A stretch of 59,266 nt of DNA from CAZHHH01 sp052400685 (GCA_052400685.1 JBQTGJ010000023.1), one strand, 5' to 3'. Shown: positions 1 through 8,967, counted from the stretch's first letter. Notes: generated by a model from the letters alone, not told the origin. Translations and numbers: made by a program.

Positions 1-60
1 TTACTTTTCGTAAATGACTGTTTTTATGACAAGCGTAACGCAGAAGTTGACTTTATAGAC
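1..60 (+). repeat. Dispersed palindromic element, right half (copy A)
   Basis: This is the right half of the dispersed ~120-base element, cut by the window edge. It carries the recurrent core AAATGACTG...AAGCGTAACGCAGAAG and ends in GACTTTATAGAC. It stops five bases before the recN stop codon, which lies on the other strand. It matches the right half of the copy at 18668-18790 almost exactly. Confidence 0.75.
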
Positions 61-65
61 AAATA

Positions 66-1724
66 CTAGTTAGTGCCGAGCAGATCGCGGGCATTGGTTA
101 AAGCGGCTTCTGACACCTGGGCTCCACTTAACATTCCGGCTATTTCTTCTATTCTTTCATCATTGTTCAACAATTTTATTTGCGAAACGGTTTGATCTGC
201 ATCGTCATTTTTGAAAACCTTGAAATGTTGCGACCCTTTACCTGCAATTTGGGGTAGGTGCGTGATGCTTATTACCTGTATATCGTTAGCCATGGTTTGC
301 ATTATACGTCCCATTTTATCAGCAATTTCGCCTGACACACCGGTGTCTATTTCATCAAAAATGATGGTTGGCAATCCTTTTGTTGACGATAACAGTGATT
401 TGATGCTTAGCATAACACGTGACATTTCTCCGCCCGAGGCTACTTTGGGAATGTCGGCCAGCGTACCGTTTTTATTGGCGGTAAAGAGAAATTGTATCTC
501 ATCGGCGCCGTCTTCACGTAGTTGTTCTGACTGATTGTGTGCTATTTCGAAGCGAGCGTGTGGCATACCCAGTTCATGCAGCTGTTTTTCGATGGTGCTT
601 TTTATATTTGGGAAGACTGATTTTCTTCGTTTTGTCAGCTCTGATGCCAGTTTTGTCACTGAGTCCAGTTGTTGTTTAATGGCTTGATCCAGTTTTGTGA
701 GTTGCTCATCAAAAGAATTGAGCATGGATAATTTTTCTTCCAGATTTTGACGTATCTCAATTAACGCTTTTACGTTATCAACATGGTGTTTTTGTTGGAG
801 TGAGTAGATCGTGTCAAGGCGCTCCTGAACCCATCGTAATCGTTGGGGATCGAATTCGGTGGCTGTGACAATACCGGCTATTTCGACCGAGATATCTTTG
901 AGTTCGATGTAGGCGGATTTGAGTCGCTGTCCCAGTTCCGATCCCTGATTGATGAATGGTGCCACCCTGCTAATTTCATTTTCAATTTGAAATAGCATGT
1001 CTACTACCGAGGGATCTTGTTCTGATAGTAGGGTTTGTCCGATAGATAGAGCCGATTGAATTTCTTCAATATGATTCAGTTGCTCCAGCTCTTTTTCAAG
1101 AGCGACCTGTTCTTCTTCCTGTAGGTTGGCTTCCAGCAGTTGGTTAACCTGAAACTCCCAGTAATCACGATCGGCTTTTTGTTTCTCATTCTTTTCGACC
1201 AGTTTGGCGCGTTCTTTTTGCAGTTGGCGCAATTTGTGGTACTCGTTCTGATAGTCTGTTTTAATGGTATCGTTTCCAGCCACAGTGTCCACGACCATTA
1301 GCTGAAAGGTGAATTCACCCAACAGTAGATTTTGATGTTGGGAGTGAATGTCAATCAGGTGTTGCGTTAATTCTTTCAGAAAGTTAAGCGTAACGGGGGT
1401 GTCGTTGACAAAAGCGCGTGATTTACCCGAGGGAAGAATTTCACGGCGGATAACGGTATTGTCATCGTAATCGATGTCTTCCGAAGTGAAGAGTGGGGTC
1501 AGACCATAGCCTTTGATGTTGAAGTGGGCTTCCACCACACATTTTTGCTCTTTATCGCGCATGGCAGAAGTGTCGCTTCGCTGACCCAATATAAGGGCCA
1601 GAGCTCCGAGCATAATTGATTTACCTGCACCTGTTTCGCCTGTTATAACAGTAAAACCATTTTCAAGCCTTATATCGGCTGAGTCTATTAATGCGTAATT
1701 CGAAATGATTAATTGGTTCAGCAT
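66..1724 (-). CDS. recN: DNA repair protein RecN
   Basis: RecN is an SMC-like ATPase that acts in recombinational repair of double-strand breaks. The 552-residue product has the usual length for the family. It has an N-terminal ABC-type head with Walker A GETGAGKS at residues 29-36, a long charged coiled-coil middle at roughly 150-400, and a C-terminal head with the signature SGGEMSR from residue 430. Walker B follows, with DEIDTGVSG from residue 457. The start sits at the canonical N-terminus (MLNQLIISNYALID). A likely promoter lies 35-66 bases upstream, so it is probably transcribed apart from the coaBC-porD pair behind it. Nothing unusual is seen in the protein. A dispersed palindromic repeat abuts its 3' end. 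Confidence 0.97.
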   Translation of the reverse strand: MLNQLIISNYALIDSADIRLENGFTVITGETGAGKSIMLGALALILGQRSDTSAMRDKEQKCVVEAHFNIKGYGLTPLFTSEDIDYDDNTVIRREILPSGKSRAFVNDTPVTLNFLKELTQHLIDIHSQHQNLLLGEFTFQLMVVDTVAGNDTIKTDYQNEYHKLRQLQKERAKLVEKNEKQKADRDYWEFQVNQLLEANLQEEEQVALEKELEQLNHIEEIQSALSIGQTLLSEQDPSVVDMLFQIENEISRVAPFINQGSELGQRLKSAYIELKDISVEIAGIVTATEFDPQRLRWVQERLDTIYSLQQKHHVDNVKALIEIRQNLEEKLSMLNSFDEQLTKLDQAIKQQLDSVTKLASELTKRRKSVFPNIKSTIEKQLHELGMPHARFEIAHNQSEQLREDGADEIQFLFTANKNGTLADIPKVASGGEMSRVMLSIKSLLSSTKGLPTIIFDEIDTGVSGEIADKMGRIMQTMANDIQVISITHLPQIAGKGSQHFKVFKNDDADQTVSQIKLLNNDERIEEIAGMLSGAQVSEAALTNARDLLGTN

Positions 1725-1758
1725 ATGCTATTGTTTATCCATGTTGTGGCATCTGATA

Positions 1759-1790
1759 CAAAGATAAACAAAAGAATTTTGGAACTTCAA
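1759..1790 (-). promoter_or_regulatory. Likely recN promoter (Bacteroidota type)
   Basis: On the minus strand this reads TTG, 21 bases, then TATCTTTG, which fits the Bacteroidota -33 TTG / -7 TAnnTTTG consensus. The -7 element is 35 bases before the recN start. Assignment rests on the motif and position only. Confidence 0.5.
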
Positions 1791-1810
1791 AAAAGAGTTT
1801 TCCGGTTGCT

Positions 1811-2716
1811 TTACTTCATCTTTTCGTAGGTGTCGGCATTGGCCGGGTCTACTTCCGATAAAATGGTGATGGCACGTCCTTTTTCCATGGAGGGTGATTC
1901 GGAGAAAATATTGACAAGCTCCTCGGATTTAGCATCGAAGAAAAATCCCATGGCAAAAGAATTTGGGTACTGACGATAAACTTTGGGTAGTTGTTCCAAA
2001 GCCGATAGGATGGCTGCTCTTCCTTCCTCTGGTTTTTGTGCCATTACGTCAAGCCCTTTGCGGTGATAATCGTAATAGCAGTTGCGCAATGGTACGTGAT
2101 ATTCGTTGAGTAGATTTTCGGTGAGCCAGTAGCGGTTTCGGGTTCCGTCGAACGAACGCCAGCCGGATTCAGATGAGTTTTGCATCATGTTAACAATCTG
2201 TTCTGCTTCCTGAAACCAGGGAGTCCCGCCTCGTGGGCTATAAGTGTCGTAGTCGTAGCCAATGATGATGTAGGCATAATAAGCCAGAACGGCGATCAGG
2301 TTTGATTCTATATTGGATGAATTATACACCAATGGCTCAAATTCAACGTACGAGAAGCTGAAGTTTTGATCCATGTAATTTATTATCTGTGACTGATATG
2401 AAGCGTTAAAAACAGGTCTGCGTGATTGGATTTGTAAGGTGCCACTGAATTTGTCAATGGACGACATTTCTTTAATGGTGATGAGAAACGAACAGTCTAT
2501 ACGCTCTTGTTGTTTGAATTTATGATTGGTCCATTGCTGTCCATTCATAAATTCCATTATCGCTTTTTGAAGTGTCTCAAAAACCGCTTTATTGGTCCCC
2601 TGAATGCCTGGGGCGACTACTTGAACCACGCACCGCAATTCTTGTCCTTTAACGGTTTCAGCCGTAAAAAGATTTAAAAATATTAGCAGAATAATTGGAA
2701 GTAATAACCGTCGCAT
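1811..2716 (-). CDS. porD: DUF4835 / PorD-like exported protein
   Basis: This 301-residue protein begins with a signal peptide (hydrophobic stretch at 4-19, cut near VKGQE). It shows the conserved pattern of the DUF4835 family: an early IQGTNKAVF segment, the IQSRRPVFNASYQ motif, and ILAYYAYIIIGYDYDTYS-like residues in the middle followed by GGTPWFQEA. Family members are annotated as PorD and associated with type IX secretion in Bacteroidota; the biochemical role is not well settled. The gene lies 10 bases downstream of coaBC on the same strand, so the two are almost certainly co-transcribed. This arrangement is common in the phylum. A T9SS function fits the T9SS-tagged pectinase elsewhere in the window, but that link is inference. 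Confidence 0.85.
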   Translation of the reverse strand: MRRLLLPIILLIFLNLFTAETVKGQELRCVVQVVAPGIQGTNKAVFETLQKAIMEFMNGQQWTNHKFKQQERIDCSFLITIKEMSSIDKFSGTLQIQSRRPVFNASYQSQIINYMDQNFSFSYVEFEPLVYNSSNIESNLIAVLAYYAYIIIGYDYDTYSPRGGTPWFQEAEQIVNMMQNSSESGWRSFDGTRNRYWLTENLLNEYHVPLRNCYYDYHRKGLDVMAQKPEEGRAAILSALEQLPKVYRQYPNSFAMGFFFDAKSEELVNIFSESPSMEKGRAITILSEVDPANADTYEKMK

Positions 2717-2726
2717 AAAAAAAAAA

Positions 2727-3938
2727 TTATTTGGTCAACAAGGGTACAAGGTAATTAATAATGTCGTTGGCGACATCCCTCTTACTCTTTAACGGATATT
2801 CTGTTTTTTTATTTTGGCGATTAATGATCGTAATCTTATTGGTGTCGGTTCCAAAGCCAGCGCCTGCAGTTTTTAATGAGTTAAGAACGATAAAATCGAA
2901 ATTTTTTTTCTGCATTTTTTTTGTTGCGTTCAATTCTTCATTGTCTGTTTCAAGTGCAAATCCCGCTAGTATTTGGTGTGCCTGCTTTATAGTTCCCATC
3001 TCCGCGGCAATATCGGGATTGGGTTTTAGTTCGATGCTTCTGTTGGCATCGCTGCGTTTTATTTTTGACGTGACCACTTCCATTGGTGAATAGTCGCTCA
3101 CTGCAGCTGACATAATGGCTCCATCTGTTTTTGGAAATATTTGCAGGCACAGTTGATACATTTCTGAGGTACTCACAACATCGTGTCTGAAGATGTTGGG
3201 GTGCTCTGTTTTAAGGGCCACAGGGCCGGCTATTAAATCAACCAGTGCGCCTTCTTTGGCCAGAGCCTCGGCAATGGCAAAACCCATTTTCCCCGATGAA
3301 TGATTGCCAATGAAACGAACCGGATCAATAGCCTCATAGGTGGGGCCTGCGGTTATCATCAGTCGCTTGCCGGACAATCGTTTTGGAGTGTATTGTCCTG
3401 AAAAATAAGCCTTGAGATTTTCAACAATGCTTTCGGGTTCTTCCATGCGGCCTTTTCCTGATAAGCCGCTGGCCAGAATGCCTGTTCCCGGTTCAATAAT
3501 GTGGCAGCCCCAGTCGCTCAGGATCTGCATATTTCGAATTGTTGAGGGATGTTGAAACATGTCAAGATCCATGGCTGGTGCTATAAATACAGGGCAGCGT
3601 GCCGATAAGTAGGTGGTTACAAGCAGGTTGTCGCATATTCCATTTGTCATTTTTCCCATCGTGTTGGCGGTGGCCGGTGCAATAACGAAAGCATCGGCCC
3701 AAAGACCCAGATCTACATGGCTGTGCCAGGTGCCATCGGAATGTTCGAAAAATTCACCCAGAACAGGACGTCCTGACAGGGCTGACAGGGTAACCGGCGT
3801 GATGAATTCTTTGCCGGATGCTGTTATTAATACCTGTACTTCGGCACCTTCTTTGACTAATAGTCTTAGTAGCAGTGCTGCTTTGTATGCCGCTATACTA
3901 CCGGTGATGCCCAGTATTATTTTTTTCCCTTGTAGCAT
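2727..3938 (-). CDS. coaBC: Bifunctional phosphopantothenoylcysteine decarboxylase / phosphopantothenate-cysteine ligase
   Basis: CoaBC performs two successive steps of coenzyme A synthesis: joining cysteine to 4'-phosphopantothenate, then decarboxylating the product. The 403-residue length is normal. The N-terminal FMN-dependent CoaC half (about 1-185) has GSIAAYKAA at the flavin-binding start, the HVDLGLWAD segment that carries the active-site histidine, PATANTMGKM, and the PAMDLDMF loop. The C-terminal CoaB half (about 190-403) has TAGPTYEAIDPVRFIGN and the NHSSGKMG nucleotide-binding loop, then VLNSLKTAGAGFG near the end. It is the first gene of a pair with the PorD-like gene. No TAnnTTTG promoter was found directly upstream, where the omega-subunit gene's terminator sits. 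Confidence 0.97.
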   Translation of the reverse strand: MLQGKKIILGITGSIAAYKAALLLRLLVKEGAEVQVLITASGKEFITPVTLSALSGRPVLGEFFEHSDGTWHSHVDLGLWADAFVIAPATANTMGKMTNGICDNLLVTTYLSARCPVFIAPAMDLDMFQHPSTIRNMQILSDWGCHIIEPGTGILASGLSGKGRMEEPESIVENLKAYFSGQYTPKRLSGKRLMITAGPTYEAIDPVRFIGNHSSGKMGFAIAEALAKEGALVDLIAGPVALKTEHPNIFRHDVVSTSEMYQLCLQIFPKTDGAIMSAAVSDYSPMEVVTSKIKRSDANRSIELKPNPDIAAEMGTIKQAHQILAGFALETDNEELNATKKMQKKNFDFIVLNSLKTAGAGFGTDTNKITIINRQNKKTEYPLKSKRDVANDIINYLVPLLTK

Positions 3939-3994
3939 GTGACCTCGTTTAAATCATTGTGCCTGAACTCTTAATTCGCCTGTTAGGCCAAACA

Positions 3995-4036
3995 AAAAAA
4001 GATAAAAGAAATGACTTCATCCCTTTTATCTTCTGT
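3995..4036 (-). terminator. Terminator after bamD-omega operon
   Basis: Read on the minus strand, the perfect 10-base inverted repeat AAGATAAAAG / CTTTTATCTT (4023-4032 and 3999-4008) is followed by a run of seven T. It lies about 50 bases past the omega-subunit stop and before coaBC, so it separates the two minus-strand units. Confidence 0.65.
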
Positions 4037-4079
4037 TTTTTACCCATAACAGGTGTTTTTTAGATACCGCTAAAGTCTG

Positions 4080-4430
4080 TTACAATTCTTTTAACAGATT
4101 TTCGGGATTTTCTTCTTTCTCCGGATTGCGGAAGTAAGTTTTACCATCTAAAAATTCAGTTACAGCCAATGCGTTGGCTTTTGGCAGACGTTCGTAAAAT
4201 TTAGATATTTCTATCTGTTCACGATTTTCAAATACTTCTTCCAGATTGTCGGTGTATGAGGCGAACTCCTGTAATTTGCGGTTCAGCTCTTCTTTCATCT
4301 CAACACTTATCTGGTTGGATCGTTTTGCCATAATCATAACCGATTCATACAAATTGCCTGTGGCTTCACTAATTACTTTAGTATCCCAGGTAATGGTATT
4401 GCTTGGCGCTTTTGATTTTTTGTAATCCAT
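4080..4430 (-). CDS. rpoZ: RNA polymerase omega-like (Rpb6-family) subunit
   Basis: This 116-residue protein matches the Bacteroidota form of the RNA polymerase omega/Rpb6 subunit, which aids folding and assembly of the beta' subunit. Visible features are a conserved start region (MDYKKSKAPSNTITWD), a TGNLYESVMIMAKRSNQI segment matching the omega helix that contacts beta', and an acidic tail. It follows bamD by 30 bases. The bamD-omega order is a recurrent Bacteroidota arrangement, which supports the call because the protein is too divergent from proteobacterial RpoZ to identify on sequence alone. Confidence 0.85.
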   Translation of the reverse strand: MDYKKSKAPSNTITWDTKVISEATGNLYESVMIMAKRSNQISVEMKEELNRKLQEFASYTDNLEEVFENREQIEISKFYERLPKANALAVTEFLDGKTYFRNPEKEENPENLLKEL

Positions 4431-4460
4431 AATTATTTAGTATATAAATCGTACACAAAT

Positions 4461-5258
4461 TTAGTTTAATAAACCGGAAGTTACCTCAAATATTTTGTTG
4501 GCTTCTTTTAGATACTGACTCGTTGGAAATTCATTTATAAATGAGTAATACTCATCTAAAGTCTCTCTTAAGCGATCTTCTTTTTTCTCTTCAACACTGT
4601 TAATAGCCTGTATGTATTTGGAATCCAAAATCAGATATGACAACTCTTCCCGATATTGGGTATCAGGGTATTCATTTAATATGTTGTTGGCCGAAATCAC
4701 TGCCGACTGATAGTTGTTTCCCATATAGGTGCCTAAATTAAAATATAATTTGGCATTTAAATAGGCTTTGTAAACCAGCTTGTCTCTGAGCTCATCCATT
4801 AACCTTGTTGCTTCCGGTACTCTTTCATCTTTGGGGTATAGGTTAATAAACAATTGAAACTGATCCATTGCGGTGTAGGTTTCAGTCTGATCCAAACGTG
4901 GATTGGCTGACATCATATAGCTGCAATAGGCCGTTTTGAACTGAGCTTCAGGCGTACGTTCACTGGTCGGATAGTTTTGTACAAACATTTGATAATAATG
5001 ACCAGCCATCATATAATCATGCATGCCATAAAGGCATTCGGCATATATAAAGTGAGATGTCTCTGATTTATCGGTTCCTCTGAAAATGCTAATTAACTCA
5101 CCAAATAAAGTGGAGGCACGGGTGAAATCACCTTTCTCGTAATAGGCCAATGCTTTTTCATATTTCAAATCATAATCGTTGCTTTTTAGGAGTTTTTGAT
5201 ACTCACTGCACGAACTAAGTACAAAAATCAACGAAAGTAAAATTAGTATTTTCTTCAT
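4461..5258 (-). CDS. bamD: Outer membrane assembly lipoprotein BamD
   Basis: BamD is the TPR lipoprotein of the BAM complex that inserts beta-barrel proteins into the outer membrane. The 265-residue product has a lipoprotein signal (LSSC, lipid-attached cysteine at about 17). Helical repeats follow, with family-typical segments: YEKALAYYEKGDFTRASTLF at the first repeat, then HYYQMFVQNYPTSERTPEAQ and YLNAKLYFNLGTYMGNNYQSA. It is the first gene of a two-gene unit with the omega subunit and has a recognisable -7 element upstream. Nothing anomalous is seen. Confidence 0.95.
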   Translation of the reverse strand: MKKILILLSLIFVLSSCSEYQKLLKSNDYDLKYEKALAYYEKGDFTRASTLFGELISIFRGTDKSETSHFIYAECLYGMHDYMMAGHYYQMFVQNYPTSERTPEAQFKTAYCSYMMSANPRLDQTETYTAMDQFQLFINLYPKDERVPEATRLMDELRDKLVYKAYLNAKLYFNLGTYMGNNYQSAVISANNILNEYPDTQYREELSYLILDSKYIQAINSVEEKKEDRLRETLDEYYSFINEFPTSQYLKEANKIFEVTSGLLN

Positions 5259-5661
5259 TTTAAAGCCCTTACATGTTTGGTTAACATCTGTTTACGATGT
5301 TGCTTTTGGCTTAAATTATCGGGCAAAGATAGGGTTTTACTTTTAAAATTCTATCTCATAGCCATATATTTTTATGGTGTTTGTTTAAGCCATTAAACAA
5401 CTTTTATTTTTTAATCAAAAACCAGACCATGATTGGTTCATTTCTTTGGCCTCTGGTATTATTTTGTCGTATGTTTTAAGTTGCTTGTGTTAGTTATTGA
5501 TAAACAGTTATTTATTTTTTATGGTCCGTTGTTAGGCCGCTGGTTGTTGCTATTATAATTTTAATTCAGTTTTTTGGAAATAGTTTTTTTTAGCTTTAGA
5601 AAATATAATGATATATAAAAAAGATTACCTTTGCCGGGGAAATAATTAAAAACTCATCAAC
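5259..5661. promoter_or_regulatory. Divergent intergenic region with two -7 elements
   Basis: This 403-base AT-rich spacer separates bamD (minus) from the PLP enzyme (plus). On the minus strand TATCTTTG at 5324-5331 fits the Bacteroidota -7 box for bamD, 66 bases from its start. On the plus strand TACCTTTG at 5626-5633 fits the -7 box for the downstream gene, 29 bases before its GTG start. Neither has a convincing -33 TTG at ideal spacing. No coding sequence is seen in the rest of the spacer. Confidence 0.5.
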
Positions 5662-6903
5662 GTGGATATTTTTGATAAAATAAGCGCCAACATGGGACCA
5701 CTTGGCCAGTATGGTAAAGAGGCTCATGGTTATTTTGCATTCCCAAAACTGGAAGGGGAAATCAGTGCTAAAATGAAATTCCGTGGTAAGGAAGTGTTAA
5801 CCTGGAGTTTGAATAACTATTTAGGATTGGCTAACCATCCTGAAGTTCGCAAGGCAGATGCTGAGGCGGCAAAAGAATGGGGTTTGGCTTATCCGATGGG
5901 TGCCCGTATTATGTCGGGACAAACCAGTAAACATGAAGAGTTGGAGTCTCAACTGGCTGAGTTTGTTGGTAAGGAAGATGCTTACCTGCTTAATTTTGGC
6001 TATCAGGGCATGATTTCTATTATTGATTCGTTGGTGGGGCGTAAAGATGTTATTGTTTATGACTCGGAGTCTCATGCCTGTATCTTAGATGGTTTAAGAT
6101 TGCATATGGGGAAACGTTTTGTGTTCCCTCACAATAATATGGAAAATCTGCGTAAGGAACTTGAAAGAGCGACTAAGTTGGCCGAAAAACAAGGTGGTGG
6201 TGTTTTAGTTATTACCGAAGGTGTTTTTGGTATGGCTGGTGACCTTGGTAAATTGGACGAAATTGCGGCTCTTAAGAAGGATTTTGATTTCCGTATTTTG
6301 GTTGACGATGCTCATGGTTTTGGTACAATGGGTAAAACCGGTGCCGGTACTGCAGAACATTTTGGAGTGTCCGATAAGATTGATCTTATTTTCAGCACTT
6401 TTGCCAAATCAATGGCCGGTATAGGTGCTTTTGTTGCCAGTAACGAAGAAGTGGTTAGTTATCTGCGCTACAATATGCGTTCGCAAATTTTTGCAAAATC
6501 ATTGCCTATGCCTATGGTTATTGGTGCAATGAAACGGTTGGAATTGCTTCGCACAAAACCTGAGTTGAAAGCTAATTTGTGGAAAATAGTAGATGCTTTA
6601 CAGAGTGGCCTTAAAGCCGAAGGGTTTGACCTGGGAAATACTCAAACACCTGTGACGCCTGTTTACCTGAATGGAACGGTACCAGAAGCTACGGCTTTAA
6701 CCATGGATCTTCGTGAGAATTATAATATTTTTTGCTCCATTGTTGTTTATCCTGTTGTTCCCAAAGGGCAGATTATGTTGCGTATTATACCAACAGCGGC
6801 TCATACAATCGAGGATGTGGAGTACACCATTAAAGCATTTGCCGAAATTGCTGAAAAGCTTAAAGCCGGTAAATATGTTAGCGATAAAATTGCTCAGCTG
6901 TAA
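5662..6903 (+). CDS. Alpha-oxoamine synthase (serine palmitoyltransferase-like)
   Basis: This is a PLP-dependent enzyme of the alpha-oxoamine synthase family, which condenses an amino acid with an acyl-CoA or acyl-ACP while releasing CO2. The 413-residue protein shows NNYLGLANHPEV, GARIMSGQTSKHEELE, the SHACILDG histidine that stacks on PLP, the DDAHGFGTMG aspartate/histidine motif, and the lysine in STFAKSMAGIGAF that should form the Schiff base. Serine palmitoyltransferase (sphingolipid base) is the usual Bacteroidota annotation. The N-terminus differs from the Bacteroides/Porphyromonas SPT proteins I recall, so a cysteate-using acyltransferase for sulfonolipids or a glycine/alanine-using relative is possible. 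The start is GTG at 5662, chosen because MDIFDKI begins there and the -7 box lies just upstream. Confidence 0.8.
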   Translation: MDIFDKISANMGPLGQYGKEAHGYFAFPKLEGEISAKMKFRGKEVLTWSLNNYLGLANHPEVRKADAEAAKEWGLAYPMGARIMSGQTSKHEELESQLAEFVGKEDAYLLNFGYQGMISIIDSLVGRKDVIVYDSESHACILDGLRLHMGKRFVFPHNNMENLRKELERATKLAEKQGGGVLVITEGVFGMAGDLGKLDEIAALKKDFDFRILVDDAHGFGTMGKTGAGTAEHFGVSDKIDLIFSTFAKSMAGIGAFVASNEEVVSYLRYNMRSQIFAKSLPMPMVIGAMKRLELLRTKPELKANLWKIVDALQSGLKAEGFDLGNTQTPVTPVYLNGTVPEATALTMDLRENYNIFCSIVVYPVVPKGQIMLRIIPTAAHTIEDVEYTIKAFAEIAEKLKAGKYVSDKIAQL

Positions 6904-6924
6904 AAGCTGTTGTTATGATATTTT

Positions 6925-6959
6925 TAAATGCCGTTTTCCGTTTGGGAAGCGGCATTTTT
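6925..6959 (+). terminator. Rho-independent terminator of the PLP enzyme gene
   Basis: A GC-rich hairpin (AAATGCCG...CGGCATTT with an inner TTCC/GGAA stem) ends in a T run about 20 bases after the stop codon. Confidence 0.8.
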
Positions 6960-6968
6960 GATATATAT

Positions 6969-7101
6969 AGTACTTGTTCATAAAGTGGGAAGTGTGATTA
7001 TAAAGTCCGGGGCTTGCGTAGCTCTGAAAATGTGAGTTACCTGTTGTTTATGACCATTTTGATAGTACGCATAACGCGGAGGTTGACTTTATAGACGTAC
7101 T
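6969..7101 (+). repeat. Dispersed palindromic element (copy B)
   Basis: A full-length copy with terminal inverted repeats: AGTAC then TCATAAAGT on the left, and GACTTTATAGACGTACT on the right. The inner core (GGCTTGCG, AAAATGTGAGTT, AATGACCATTTTG-like, CGCATAACGC) matches the other copies. Confidence 0.75.
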
Positions 7102-7200
7102 GTATCCGGAGCCTGTCCATAAACGAAGTGTTTGTTTTCATTATTTTTGCACTGGTTTATGGCCGGATATTTGTCATGTACCCTGAAAAATTGAAGTGAT

Positions 7201-8904
7201 ATGATTTATAAATATATTTTTGCTTTAGCCCTTTTAGGTCATTTTTTATTGGCTGAATCACAGTCTTATCCTCAATGGAATTTTCGGTTTCCGTTAGATA
7301 TTGATGCTGTGGTTAGTGGAAGTTTTGGCGAGTTACGGTCCAATCATTTTCATTCGGGGGTTGATTTGACGACCAACGGAGAAACGGGTTTGCCGGTATA
7401 TTGCGTGGACGAAGGTTATGTATCCAGAATAGTGGTGTCTCCGGTAGGATTTGGAAAGGCTTTGTATATCGATCATCCCAATGGTTATACCTCGGTTTAT
7501 GCTCATTTGAACGGTTTTAACGGCGTCATTGAAAAGAAAGTGATTGATCTGGCTTATCAAAAACAATCATTTGCGCTGGACGTCTCCTTTGAACCCGGTG
7601 AAATGACTGTTTCTAAGGGCGAAATGATTGCTTACTCGGGTAATTCGGGTAGTTCTGGTGGCCCTCATTTGCATTTCGAAATCCGCGAAACAGCGCAGCA
7701 GAAGCCTGTGAATGTTCTTAAATTTAATTTCCCTGTTGAAGATAAAAAGGCGCCACACATTCAGTCGGTTTGTATTTATCCACTTGACGATGTTGCCTCG
7801 GTTAATGGTAAGCAGAAGCCTTTGCGCATTCCGGCCGTTTTTTATAACGGCGCGTTTCATCTTCGGGGAAATCCAAAAATTGAAGCGTCGGGAACCATTG
7901 GGGTTGGTATTGAGACATTTGATTATTATAGCAATTCCTGGCGCAAATGTGGTGTGTATGCCATTACTTTGCGTGAGGATGGTAACGTAATTTTTCGTTC
8001 TCAGTTGGATGGCTTTTTGTTTCGGGATACCCGGTATATTAACAGCCATATCGATTATGCGCGCAAGCAAATGACCGGTGTAACCATTCAAAAGAGTTTC
8101 TTGGATTTGAATAACAGATTAAATATTTATAACACGGATGAGAATCGTGGACGTATAAAAACCATTGCTGGTGTTAAGCAGCAGTTGAATTATACTGTTG
8201 AAGATGCGGCAGGTAATCAGTCCGAACTTTCGTTTACCGTGATTGGGTCTAAAAGAAAAATATTAACCAAAAGTAGAGCGCTTGAACTTATTGATCCCTT
8301 AAAGCCTTATTCATTTCAAAAGGATGGTTTTTCGATAACGATTCCTGCAAATACTTTTTACGAACCTATTGTGTCTGATTTTGAGGTGATTGATGCCGAT
8401 AGCATGTATCCGCGGATTAAAGTGCTGGATGCTAAGATTCCGTTTCAAAATTACGTTGAGGTGGCCCTTCCTGTGCCGTCTGCCTGCCAAAATGTAAAAG
8501 GGTTGACAGGCGTCTCTGTGAATAATTCAGGACGTATGACTTACGCAGGGGGGACCTTGTCCAATGGAACGATGGTTATCAGAACACGTGTAGGAGGAAC
8601 TTATGGATTGGCTGTTGATTCGTTGCCGCCGACCATTGCACCGGTTAAATTTCCGATTGGTAACAATTTTCGGTCGCGCAAAGCCATTGAAATACGTTTG
8701 GATGATGATTTTTCCGGCATTAATGAATACAGTTGTACGATTGATGGGGCATGGGCGTTGTTTGAATATGATCCGAAAAGTAAATCTTTGAAAGGTTATT
8801 TTAAATATTTGCGTATTACCAAAGGCGAAAAACATAACCTAACGGTTGAGGCGTCTGATCGTACCGGGAATGTTTCCAAATGGCAAACTTCTTTTGTCTA
8901 TTAA
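7201..8904 (+). CDS. M23 family metallopeptidase (LytM-type), exported
   Basis: This is a zinc-dependent cell-wall peptidase or cell-wall-binding relative. A signal peptide covers about residues 1-21 (cut near LAESQS). The M23 domain lies at about 30-175. It keeps the HxxxD metal pair (H51, D55), an AHL histidine at H102 and the HLHFE motif (H156, H158), so it should be catalytically competent. The remaining 390 residues have no catalytic motif that I recognise. They look beta-rich, with two Ig-like stretches (for example SIT-IPANTFYEPIV and the TPTIAPVKFPIG region), as in large Bacteroidota M23 proteins. Full length is 567 residues. It is followed by the TPR protein after 63 bases. A TATTTTTG box lies at 7143-7150. 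Confidence 0.9.
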   Translation: MIYKYIFALALLGHFLLAESQSYPQWNFRFPLDIDAVVSGSFGELRSNHFHSGVDLTTNGETGLPVYCVDEGYVSRIVVSPVGFGKALYIDHPNGYTSVYAHLNGFNGVIEKKVIDLAYQKQSFALDVSFEPGEMTVSKGEMIAYSGNSGSSGGPHLHFEIRETAQQKPVNVLKFNFPVEDKKAPHIQSVCIYPLDDVASVNGKQKPLRIPAVFYNGAFHLRGNPKIEASGTIGVGIETFDYYSNSWRKCGVYAITLREDGNVIFRSQLDGFLFRDTRYINSHIDYARKQMTGVTIQKSFLDLNNRLNIYNTDENRGRIKTIAGVKQQLNYTVEDAAGNQSELSFTVIGSKRKILTKSRALELIDPLKPYSFQKDGFSITIPANTFYEPIVSDFEVIDADSMYPRIKVLDAKIPFQNYVEVALPVPSACQNVKGLTGVSVNNSGRMTYAGGTLSNGTMVIRTRVGGTYGLAVDSLPPTIAPVKFPIGNNFRSRKAIEIRLDDDFSGINEYSCTIDGAWALFEYDPKSKSLKGYFKYLRITKGEKHNLTVEASDRTGNVSKWQTSFVY

Positions 8905-8937
8905 TATTGTAGAACAATAGGTTGCCCATTTTTATTA

Positions 8938-8945
8938 TATATTTG
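8938..8945 (+). promoter_or_regulatory. Candidate -7 element for the TPR-helicase pair
   Basis: TATATTTG fits TAnnTTTG and lies 22 bases before the TPR gene start. No TTG is at ideal distance, so support is partial. Confidence 0.35.
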
Positions 8946-8967
8946 TCTGATTAAGCCATTTTTTTGT

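Noticed and set aside
7567..8091. 174-residue minus-strand frame
   Set aside because: It lies inside the M23 peptidase gene and has no recognisable motif; a shadow frame.
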